Source of the DNA: Bacteroidales bacterium
GTDB lineage: Bacteria > Bacteroidota > Bacteroidia > Bacteroidales > UBA932
Assembly (NCBI GenBank): GCA_016303175.1
Contig: JAEDMF010000018.1
Coordinates: 1 to 17,586, forward strand
Length of the DNA stretch: 17,586 nucleotides
Direction of reading: 5' to 3'
A model generated the notes under the pieces. The model was not told the DNA's origin. It worked only from the letters and a program-made list of their open reading frames with translations, and did not search any database. The first letter of the stretch is position 1; each line of letters starts with the position of its first letter. Of this stretch, positions 1-6,883 are shown piece after piece. The position numbers and the translations under genes were made by a program.

Positions 1-663
1 TGGCGCAGCCCCAACTATCTGTACAAGAGTGTTTTCGCTCCCAAGATGAAGCTTCTTCTGCGCAATAGCTCTTTGAGCGACGACATTTCCCTGCGTTTCG
101 GAGAGCGCAGTTGGGATCAGTGGCCTCTCACTGCAGACAAGTATTACAGCTGGATTTGCCAGGCTGCCGGTGAGCAGGTGGTGAACCTCTGTATGAACTA
201 CAAGATTTTCGGAGACTATATCAGCCGTGATGAAGGCATTTTTGATTTCTTCGAGGCCTTTGCCCGTCTGGTGGTTTCCGACGGCAAGTTCAACTTCGCC
301 CTTCCTGCCGACGTTGCCCGACAGAAAGCCGGCGAGGCTCTGGAAGTGAATGAAACCATCTCTTGCGAGGATGAGGAGCACGATATGGCCAAATGGCTTG
401 GCAACGAGCTCCAGAAGGACGCCTTCAACAAGCTCTATGCCCTGAAGGAGAAGCTCTCCCTTATCAACCTTCCGCAGTTGTGGGAGGATTATGGACATCT
501 CCAGGAGAGCGACCACTTCTACAATATGAATACAAAATTCTTTACTGACGGCGGTTCACACCGTTATGTAAACCCCTATGATACGCCTTACGAGGCATTT
601 ATTAACTATATGAACGTATTGTCTGATTTCAGCATACGTGTCAGCGAAGAGGAAAATAATTAG
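1..663 (+). CDS. GH57 family alpha-amylase, C-terminal part (5' end outside window)
   Basis: The reading frame is open from base 1 (WRSPNYLYKSVFAPKM...) to a TAG at 661-663, so this is the last ~220 residues of a longer protein; the first internal ATG at 46 is not the true start. The segment HFYNMNTKFFTDGG followed by NPYDTPYEAFINYMNVL matches the C-terminal end of Bacteroidales glycoside hydrolase family 57 alpha-amylases, as I recall them (about 450 residues in full). The GH57 catalytic Glu and Asp lie upstream of the window, so activity cannot be judged. GH57 enzymes retain configuration and act on alpha-1,4 glucans. No signal peptide can be assessed. glgP starts five bases downstream, so the two are almost certainly co-transcribed and act on intracellular glycogen or maltodextrin. 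A glycogen synthase upstream would be the usual neighbour. Confidence 0.82.
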   Translation, partial: WRSPNYLYKSVFAPKMKLLLRNSSLSDDISLRFGERSWDQWPLTADKYYSWICQAAGEQVVNLCMNYKIFGDYISRDEGIFDFFEAFARLVVSDGKFNFALPADVARQKAGEALEVNETISCEDEEHDMAKWLGNELQKDAFNKLYALKEKLSLINLPQLWEDYGHLQESDHFYNMNTKFFTDGGSHRYVNPYDTPYEAFINYMNVLSDFSIRVSEEENN

Positions 664-668
664 AAGAA

Positions 669-3212
669 ATGGAATTGAATCAACCTACTTGGTCAAGTGT
701 CGTGGTTTCACGACACTTGCCTGAAAAACTTCACGACCTTGAAAAACTTAGCCACAATCTATGGTGGTGCTGGAACGAGTCCGCAAAGGAACTGTTTCGC
801 CAGGTAAGCCCCGAACTTTGGGAGGCTACTTCTTACAATCCCATAGAGATGCTCGGAAGAGTAAGTTCTTCCCGCTATTCAGCTCTTGAGAAAGACCGCA
901 AGTTCCTGTCCGAACTGGACCGCGTAATGGATGAGTTCAATGCTTATATGGAACTCAAGAAAGAACGCAAGGAGCCGTCTGTGGCCTATTTCTGTATGGA
1001 ATATGGCTTGGATACCTCCCTTAAGATCTACTCCGGCGGCCTGGGCATCCTTGCAGGCGACTACCTGAAGGAGACTTCCGATATGAACGTCAACCTGGTG
1101 GCTGTGGGCCTGCTTTACCGCTATGGTTATTTTACCCAGACTCTCTCAGCCCAGGGCGCGCAGATTGCCCAGTATGATCCTCAGGACTTTATGAAGATTC
1201 CTGCATCCCCCGTGCTTGATGCCGAGGGCAACTGGAAGACCATCAGCGTAAATCTGCCCGGCAGAGCCCTCAATGCAAGGTTGTGGAAAGTTGAAGTGGG
1301 AAGGACCGAGCTATATTTGCTCGACACGGACTATGAAGCAAATATTCCCGAGGATCGTCAGGTTACCCATCACCTCTATGGCGGTGACTGGGAGAACCGT
1401 CTCAAACAGGAGCTTCTCCTCGGTGTGGGCGGTGTTCGTGCCCTCCGCGCCCTCGGTATCAATGCTTCCGTATATCACTACAACGAGGGCCACGCTGCCT
1501 TCGTAGGTCTGGAGCGCATACGTGAGTACATCAATGAGGCCCACCTGACTTATGCCGAGGCCCTTGAGGTGGTACGCGCTTCATCCTTGTTCACAACCCA
1601 TACTCCCGTGCCTGCCGGCCACGATTCTTTTGACGAGGGAATACTTCGCCGCTATATAGGCCATTATCCCCAGAGGCTCGGCATCAGTTGGGATACTCTG
1701 ATGAATATGGGCCGTATGAATCCCGGTGACCACAATGAGAAATTCTCAATGAGCGCCCTTGCCGCCAACATCAGCCAGGGAATCAACGGCGTTTCGTGGC
1801 TTCACGGCAAGGTAAGCCAGGAGATTCTCGCTCCTATGTGGAAGGGCTATCTTCCTGAGGAGAATTGCGTGGGCTATGTGACCAACGGTGTGCATTATGA
1901 CACCTGGACCGCTCCTGAGTGGAAGGCCATCCATTCCGAGGTGTTCGGCTCGCAGTTTGCCACCCACCATTATGACAAGCAGTGCTTTGAAGGCATATAC
2001 AAGGTTCCCGCCGAGAAGATATGGGAAGTCCGCAGCACCCTGCGCAAGAAGCTCATCGATGAGATTCGCAGGCGTCTGAGCGATCCTACAATGAGCGTGC
2101 ATTATTCTCCCCGTCAGATTGTCACCATCAAGCAGACTCTGCGCGATGACGTGCTGACCATAGGATTTGCCCGCCGTTTCGCCACCTATAAGCGTGCGCA
2201 CCTGCTTTTCCGTGACCTCGACCGTCTGAGCAAGATAGTCAACGATGCCGAGCATCCCGTACAGTTCGTATTCGCCGGCAAGGCCCATCCTGCCGACCAG
2301 GCCGGTCAGGACCTTATCAGAATGATAGTCGAGATTTCAAAACGTCCCGAGTTCATAGGCAAGATAGTCTTCATCCCCAACTACGACATTACCCTCGCCA
2401 AGTATCTTGTACAGGGTGTGGATATCTGGATGAACAACCCTACCCGTCCTCTGGAGGCATCAGGTACATCCGGAGAGAAGGCTGCGATGAATGGTGTAAT
2501 GCATTTCAGCGTGCTCGACGGCTGGTGGGTTGAAGGTTACCGCAAGGACGCAGGCTGGGCACTTCCCCAGGAGCGTACTTACGACGATCAGGGATATCAG
2601 GATGAGCTTGACGCAGCCACCATCTACGGCATCATTGAGAACGAGATTGCTCCCGACTTCTACGAGAAGGAAAAGAATGCCGGCTATTCTATGCAGTGGA
2701 TTAAGTACATTAAGAACACTGTGGCTATGGTGGCCAGCAATTTCACCACCAATAGGATGCTCACTGACTACGTCGAGAAGTATTATACACCTCTTGCAAG
2801 GCGTGCCGAACTTGTTTGCGCAAACGACTACAAGTCAGCCCGCGAGATTGCCGGCTGGAAACAGCTCGTACGTGAAGAGTGGGCAGCAATCAATGTCCTT
2901 TCTGTGGTGAAACCTGACAGTTCCACCATAATCAAGAACGAGTTCCTCTCGGAGGTTACAATCAATCTCGCCCGTCTCGCTCCTGAGGATATCGGTGTAG
3001 AGGCTCTCTTTGCTACAGCGGACCGCAAAGGCAAACTGCACATCCAACAGACTATCCAGTTCGATTGTGTCGAGTCAAAGGATGGGGTTGCCAAGTTCAG
3101 CGCTGTTATCCGTCCCGATCATTCCGGTTCATACCAGGTTGCCCTGCGTATGTATCCAAAGAACGCTTTGCTCGCATCCCGTCAGGATTGCGATTTGGTA
3201 AGATGGTTGTAA
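669..3212 (+). CDS. glgP: Alpha-glucan (glycogen) phosphorylase, GT35, DUF3417 type
   Basis: An 847-residue cytoplasmic enzyme that releases glucose-1-phosphate from alpha-1,4 glucan ends using phosphate and pyridoxal phosphate. The N-terminus (VVSRHLPEKLHDLEKLSHNLWWCWN) is the DUF3417 segment of the short bacterial/archaeal phosphorylase subfamily. Further on are FCMEYGL and SGGLGILAGDYLKE (about residues 107-138), HYNEGHAAF, and FARRFATYKRA. The PLP-lysine motif is EASGTSGEKAAMNG, with the lysine at residue 604. The Glu before that lysine differs from E. coli GlgP (which I recall as SNMK) but is familiar in Bacteroidota. A C-terminal beta-rich tail after about residue 750 is also normal for this subfamily. 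The start is the ATG five bases after the upstream stop. The last ten bases overlap ribF. It pairs functionally with the GH57 gene before it. Confidence 0.95.
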   Translation: MELNQPTWSSVVVSRHLPEKLHDLEKLSHNLWWCWNESAKELFRQVSPELWEATSYNPIEMLGRVSSSRYSALEKDRKFLSELDRVMDEFNAYMELKKERKEPSVAYFCMEYGLDTSLKIYSGGLGILAGDYLKETSDMNVNLVAVGLLYRYGYFTQTLSAQGAQIAQYDPQDFMKIPASPVLDAEGNWKTISVNLPGRALNARLWKVEVGRTELYLLDTDYEANIPEDRQVTHHLYGGDWENRLKQELLLGVGGVRALRALGINASVYHYNEGHAAFVGLERIREYINEAHLTYAEALEVVRASSLFTTHTPVPAGHDSFDEGILRRYIGHYPQRLGISWDTLMNMGRMNPGDHNEKFSMSALAANISQGINGVSWLHGKVSQEILAPMWKGYLPEENCVGYVTNGVHYDTWTAPEWKAIHSEVFGSQFATHHYDKQCFEGIYKVPAEKIWEVRSTLRKKLIDEIRRRLSDPTMSVHYSPRQIVTIKQTLRDDVLTIGFARRFATYKRAHLLFRDLDRLSKIVNDAEHPVQFVFAGKAHPADQAGQDLIRMIVEISKRPEFIGKIVFIPNYDITLAKYLVQGVDIWMNNPTRPLEASGTSGEKAAMNGVMHFSVLDGWWVEGYRKDAGWALPQERTYDDQGYQDELDAATIYGIIENEIAPDFYEKEKNAGYSMQWIKYIKNTVAMVASNFTTNRMLTDYVEKYYTPLARRAELVCANDYKSAREIAGWKQLVREEWAAINVLSVVKPDSSTIIKNEFLSEVTINLARLAPEDIGVEALFATADRKGKLHIQQTIQFDCVESKDGVAKFSAVIRPDHSGSYQVALRMYPKNALLASRQDCDLVRWL

Positions 3213-4069
3213 CCGTCGGTTTTTTTGACGGAGTTCATATTGGTCACCGCCGCGTCATTGCGACCCTGCTTGAAAGGGGAGAGGACGCGGTGGCAGTCAC
3301 TTTCTGGCCCCACCCGCGAGTTGCTCTCCAACAGGATGCTTCATTGTTGAAGTTCATCGATTCTCCCACTGAGAAGGCCGCCCTGTTGCGCAGTCTCGGC
3401 TTGTCGGATGTAAGAATCATAAACTTTGACCGGGCTTTCGCCGCTCTGACGGCAGAAGAGTTCATACGGGAGTATCTGGTGAAGCAGGTAGGCTGTACTT
3501 GTCTGGTGCTTGGAAGTGACAATCATCTGGGTAGCGATGCTTTGGATTACCAGGGCTTGAAGCCCATCTGTGACAGGCTCGGCATCGAGACGGTGATAGT
3601 GCCTCCGTGCTTTATGGACGGAAGCAAGGTCAGCAGCACCCGCATCAGGACCAGCATAGCCGCCGGACGTGTGGAGGAGGCTGCCCGTATGCTCGGACGT
3701 CCCTACAGCCTTGACGGAGTGGTTGTGAGCGGCAACCGCATAGGACGGACCTTGGGTTTCCCGACTGCCAACCTGAAGCTTAGCTTTCCCTTGAAGGTGG
3801 TTCCCGCGGGCGGCGTTTATGCAAGCGAGAGCATAATCGGGGGAAGGCGCTACAGGAGTATGACCAACATAGGCGTGCGGCCTACTGTCGCCACGGGGCC
3901 GGAGGTGGTCATTGAGACCAATATTTTTGATTTTGATGAAGATATATACGGCCACGAACTCAGGCTGGAATTCCTCTCCAGGATACGCGAGGAGGTTAAG
4001 TTTTCTTCTCTCGAGGCGCTTGCGGAGCAACTCGATAAAGACAGGAAGAAGTGCCGTTGTATCAAATAA
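3203..4069 (+). CDS. ribF: Bifunctional riboflavin kinase / FAD synthetase
   Basis: A 288-residue enzyme converting riboflavin to FMN and FMN to FAD. The N-terminal nucleotidyltransferase domain carries GFFDGVHIGH (residues 6-15) and SSTRIR (about 144-149). The C-terminal flavokinase domain carries GRTLGFPTAN (181-190) and TNIGVRPT. I chose the ATG at 3203 because MVVTVGFFDGVH begins almost directly with the catalytic motif; an in-frame extension back to 3065 would lie wholly inside glgP. This makes the N-terminus about 10-15 residues shorter than many RibF proteins. The start overlaps the glgP stop region by ten bases, which suggests translational coupling, although sugar and flavin metabolism have no obvious link. 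The motif GSDNHLG stands where many RibFs have a G-D-H-FG type motif. No missing catalytic residue is evident. Confidence 0.93.
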   Translation: MVVTVGFFDGVHIGHRRVIATLLERGEDAVAVTFWPHPRVALQQDASLLKFIDSPTEKAALLRSLGLSDVRIINFDRAFAALTAEEFIREYLVKQVGCTCLVLGSDNHLGSDALDYQGLKPICDRLGIETVIVPPCFMDGSKVSSTRIRTSIAAGRVEEAARMLGRPYSLDGVVVSGNRIGRTLGFPTANLKLSFPLKVVPAGGVYASESIIGGRRYRSMTNIGVRPTVATGPEVVIETNIFDFDEDIYGHELRLEFLSRIREEVKFSSLEALAEQLDKDRKKCRCIK

Positions 4070-4074
4070 TTGTT

Positions 4075-4082
4075 TATATTTG
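4075..4082 (+). promoter_or_regulatory. Bacteroidota -7 promoter element for greA
   Basis: TATATTTG is a perfect match to the Bacteroidota housekeeping -7 consensus TAnnTTTG. It lies in the 35-base gap between ribF and greA, 22 bases before the chosen greA ATG, so greA and the genes after it can be transcribed separately from glgP-ribF. No convincing -33 TTTG is visible at 19-21 bases upstream. Confidence 0.5.
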
Positions 4083-4104
4083 CTAGGAAGTAATAGTGAT
4101 TAAT

Positions 4105-4575
4105 ATGTCAGAAGTACATTATTTGACCCAAGAGGGTCTGGACAAGCTGAAAAAGGAGCTGGCTGATGCCTTGGCACAGCGTCCCATCATTTCTGCGGCA
4201 ATCGCGGAGGCCAGGGAGAAAGGTGATTTGTCGGAGAATGCCGAATATGAGAGCGCCCGCGATGCGCAGGGGCTGCTGGAGATGAACATTGCCCGTCTCC
4301 AGACTTTGCTTGCCGGCGCCCGCTTGATAGATGCCTCGCAGCTCAGCGCCGACAAGGTAGGTATGCTTTCCAAGGTGAAAGTGAAGAACCTCACCTTGGG
4401 CAGGGAGATGAAGTTCACGATTGTGGGTGAGACAGAGGCCAACTTTGCTCAGGGCAAGCTGGCGGCCACCACTCCCATAGGCAAGGCTCTGATGAACCAT
4501 AAGGTTGGAGATGTGGTGGAGGCTCAGGTGCCCAACGGAACAGCCAAATTTGAAATTCTGGAAATTTCCCTGTAA
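4105..4575 (+). CDS. greA: Transcription elongation factor GreA
   Basis: A 156-residue protein, close to the usual GreA length of about 158. It binds the secondary channel of RNA polymerase and stimulates cleavage of backtracked transcripts. The N-terminal coiled coil contains YLTQEGLDKLKKEL and the signature IAEAREKGDLSENAEY, whose acidic tip (Asp and Glu of GDLSENAEY) coordinates the catalytic Mg in the family. The C-terminal FKBP-like domain ends in VGDVVEAQVPNG. I prefer the ATG at 4105 because homologues begin close to the YLTQEG motif. An in-frame GTG at 4096, five bases after AGGAAG, would add three residues and cannot be excluded. The HIT gene follows after three bases, so the pair is certainly one transcript. 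Confidence 0.95.
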   Translation: MSEVHYLTQEGLDKLKKELADALAQRPIISAAIAEAREKGDLSENAEYESARDAQGLLEMNIARLQTLLAGARLIDASQLSADKVGMLSKVKVKNLTLGREMKFTIVGETEANFAQGKLAATTPIGKALMNHKVGDVVEAQVPNGTAKFEILEISL

Positions 4576-4578
4576 AAT

Positions 4579-4983
4579 ATGCCAACAATCTTTACCAAGA
4601 TAGCAGCTGGCGACATTCCTTCATATAAGGTTGCCGCCAGCGATGATTTTTATGCCTTTCTGGACATCAATCCTGTGGTTGAAGGGCATACATTAGTCAT
4701 TCCCCGCCATATCGAGAAAGATTACATTTTCGATTTGGAGAGTAAGGATTATCAGGCCCTATGGGCCTTTGCTTCCAAAGTTGCCAAGGCTATCGGCGCT
4801 GCCTTGCCTTGCAAGAGGGTGGGCGTTGCCGTGCTGGGTATGGAGGTCCCCCACACCCACATCCATCTGCTCCCCCTCCAGAGCGAGGCTGATATGGATT
4901 TCCGCAGGCCCAAGCTTCAGCTGAGCCCCGAGCGCATGGCCGAAATTGCCGCTGCAATCAACAGGGAGTATGAGAAACTTTAG
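4579..4983 (+). CDS. HIT family nucleotide-binding hydrolase
   Basis: A 134-residue histidine-triad protein, a normal length for the family. The hallmark HxHxHxx motif is VPHTHIHLLPL, with histidines at 92, 94 and 96. The N-terminal FTKIAAGDIPSYKV and the DINPVVEGHTLVIPRHI strand are also typical of the HINT/Fhit-like bacterial branch. Such proteins hydrolyse phosphoramidate or dinucleoside polyphosphate bonds at the alpha phosphate; the exact substrate cannot be read from sequence. It starts three bases after greA, a gene pair I recall from other Bacteroidales. Its last 14 bases overlap the start of the following lipoprotein gene. Confidence 0.9.
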   Translation: MPTIFTKIAAGDIPSYKVAASDDFYAFLDINPVVEGHTLVIPRHIEKDYIFDLESKDYQALWAFASKVAKAIGAALPCKRVGVAVLGMEVPHTHIHLLPLQSEADMDFRRPKLQLSPERMAEIAAAINREYEKL

Positions 4984-6004
4984 CATACTGTGGGCTGTAG
5001 TGCCCTTTATGCTGCTTGTCTGCTCTTGCCGTCAGGCCTATGTGAGGGGAAACTTTGTTTGCGGAGCTCCTGCTTCGACGCTTGTGGTCAAGTCTCCTGT
5101 GGGTCAGACTCTCAAGGTCATTGACACCGTGCAGTTGTCCAAAGATGCTTCTTTCCGCTTCCGCGTGCCTGTGAAGCGGGGAGAGCCGGAGTTTTTTTAT
5201 CTGTATAAGGACAGCGTGAAACTGTCTTCTCTGGTGCTCAAGGCAGGGGACAGGGTGAGAATTGAGTGCGACACTCTCGGCTCCTGGACTGTCAGCGGGT
5301 CCGAGGATTGCGAAATGTTGCGCAGCAATGAAATGGAGCTTGCCGCCGTGATGGCCAGTGGGGAGTTGACATATCGCCGGTATATGGATTACTACCGAAA
5401 GATGGTTCGTTTCGTGCTGTCAAATGCTCATTCGATGGCAGTTGTCCCCGTTCTGTACAGCAAATTGTGGGATATGCCCCTTTTCTCAAGACCTTCCGAC
5501 GCCGTCATCCTTTCCAATGTTGCGGATTCGCTTTCTGAGTCATATCCTAATTCACGCTATGTGCGCCAGCTAAGGCAGGATGCCAAGAAGGGTCTTGACA
5601 AACTTTATTTGAATAATATGCTCCAGAATGCCGAGGTCAAGGATTTTCCCGAGCTCGAGTTTCCTGACGTGAACGGCTCTGTCCGCAAGTTGTCCGATTG
5701 TACCTCCGAGGGCAGGACCCTGCTTGTGTTCTGGGATTGCACCGATGCCGCCTCAGCGGCATACAATCTCGACGTGCTGCTGCCCTATTATCGCAAAAAC
5801 AGGGTAAATATCTATCAGGTAAATCTCGGCTTGGACAAGAATGCCTGGGCGGCAATGATGAAGGCCCAGAATCTGCCTTGGACCAATGTGTGTGACATAC
5901 GGTCCTCTTCTTTGTCCGCTTATGGCGTGGATGCCTTGCCTTGCATCTTTGAAATAGATGGCTCTTCCGTCGAGAGGCTTTCGACGGATGCATTGAGACG
6001 GTAA
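4970..6004 (+). CDS. Lipoprotein: DUF4369-like N-terminus plus thioredoxin-like domain with degenerate CxxC
   Basis: A 344-residue envelope protein. The ATG at 4970 gives a lipoprotein signal (hydrophobic LWAVVPFMLLV, lipobox VCSC, lipidated Cys20), so I prefer it to the in-frame start at 4946. Residues about 25-115 look like the beta-rich DUF4369 domain that precedes TlpA/AhpC-type thioredoxin domains in Bacteroidota. Residues 225-344 have the thioredoxin-like pattern: FPDVNGSVRKLSD, TLLVFWD, a cis-Pro-like DALPCIFEIDG (Pro324). At the redox site FWDCTDAAS replaces WCxxC: Cys257 is kept but the second cysteine is Ala260. It therefore probably cannot act as an ordinary disulfide oxidoreductase and may be a binding or scaffold protein. 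It overlaps the HIT gene by 14 bases and precedes another apparently degenerate exported enzyme. Confidence 0.75.
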   Translation: MRNFSILWAVVPFMLLVCSCRQAYVRGNFVCGAPASTLVVKSPVGQTLKVIDTVQLSKDASFRFRVPVKRGEPEFFYLYKDSVKLSSLVLKAGDRVRIECDTLGSWTVSGSEDCEMLRSNEMELAAVMASGELTYRRYMDYYRKMVRFVLSNAHSMAVVPVLYSKLWDMPLFSRPSDAVILSNVADSLSESYPNSRYVRQLRQDAKKGLDKLYLNNMLQNAEVKDFPELEFPDVNGSVRKLSDCTSEGRTLLVFWDCTDAASAAYNLDVLLPYYRKNRVNIYQVNLGLDKNAWAAMMKAQNLPWTNVCDIRSSSLSAYGVDALPCIFEIDGSSVERLSTDALRR

Positions 6005-6037
6005 TTGTAAAGAATGGACCTTTGTTGCGGCTGTTCA

Positions 6038-6883
6038 ATGAAGAGGAGGTATCATATCGGGGTGGTAGTTGCAGCGATCTGCTTGCTGCTCTTTGATTGT
6101 TTGAAGTTGGGCGCCGAGATCCCTCCGAGCCGGATTCAGAGATTAGATGCGTCTGTGATTAAATCCAGAATTCGCTCATCTCAGAAGTTGCGCTATGGAT
6201 TGCCTCTGCGGGAAGCGGACAGGACCAGTTGCCGGAATGTGCTTTCCGACATTGCGCATACAGAGAGAATCTCCTGCGGAGGGCCGTACTGGATAAGTGA
6301 GAATCTGGACCTGAAGTTCCCCTGCTGGGTGGGCTGGAATGTCGCCTCGCACAGCATTGCTTCAACGGATTTCGCTCCTTCGGCTCCGGGACCTGAGCTG
6401 TGGCAGGATTATATGACTGCACTTATGCCCAAGGGCAGCTTCAATGTCAATCCCGAATTGTGGAAGGCCGTTATGAGCGAGAGCGTCAAATGGGCCGACG
6501 AAACTCCTGCAGGTGGTACAGCCATCGTGTGTGGACCTGTGCTCGGCAAGGTATCGGATGAAATTCCCAAGGCCTTCTTTGTGGCCCTTTGCAAACGCAC
6601 CAACAAGGCGCTGGGCTACAAATCCATAGCTTTTCTATTGCCCTGTGCTGCTGCTCCTTCTGCCATTTACAAGTATTCCCTCAGTGTGAACATACTTGAG
6701 AGACTGACCGGCTATGATTTCTTCCCTTCTCTGCCTTCTCAGGTTCAGGAACTGGTGGAAAATATGACCACCTACGAACTTTTTTGCTCCTATCAGGAGG
6801 AGAGGGATTATCAAGAAGGCCCTGAATTGCCCGACAACGATTTCCAGGAGCTACTCTACGATATGCTGGAGGATATGCGTTAG
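6038..6883 (+). CDS. Exported DNA/RNA non-specific endonuclease homologue lacking the DRGH motif
   Basis: A 281-residue protein with a signal-like N-terminus: MKRR, then a hydrophobic run to about residue 19. I chose the ATG at 6038 for that reason; 6014 would add eight residues. The body follows the NUC1 (NucA/Serratia nuclease) family: GPYWISENLDLKFPCWVGWNV (80-101), FNVNPELWKAV then VKWA (135-152), AIVCGPVLG (162-170), IPKAFFVALC, SIAFLLP, YSLSVNILERLTGYDFFPSLP (213-233). Where the family has DRGH and then the Mg-binding Asn, this protein has only TDFAPSAPG (110-118) and YMTALMPKG. The catalytic His is absent and the segment is short, so I infer an inactive pseudonuclease. It follows the degenerate thioredoxin lipoprotein by 33 bases, probably in one operon. 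Its TAG interlocks with the TAA of the convergent barrel gene. Confidence 0.68.
   Translation: MKRRYHIGVVVAAICLLLFDCLKLGAEIPPSRIQRLDASVIKSRIRSSQKLRYGLPLREADRTSCRNVLSDIAHTERISCGGPYWISENLDLKFPCWVGWNVASHSIASTDFAPSAPGPELWQDYMTALMPKGSFNVNPELWKAVMSESVKWADETPAGGTAIVCGPVLGKVSDEIPKAFFVALCKRTNKALGYKSIAFLLPCAAAPSAIYKYSLSVNILERLTGYDFFPSLPSQVQELVENMTTYELFCSYQEERDYQEGPELPDNDFQELLYDMLEDMR

Noticed and set aside
1746..2288. 180-codon open frame antisense to glgP
   Set aside because: It lies wholly inside glgP over conserved phosphorylase sequence and has no family features.
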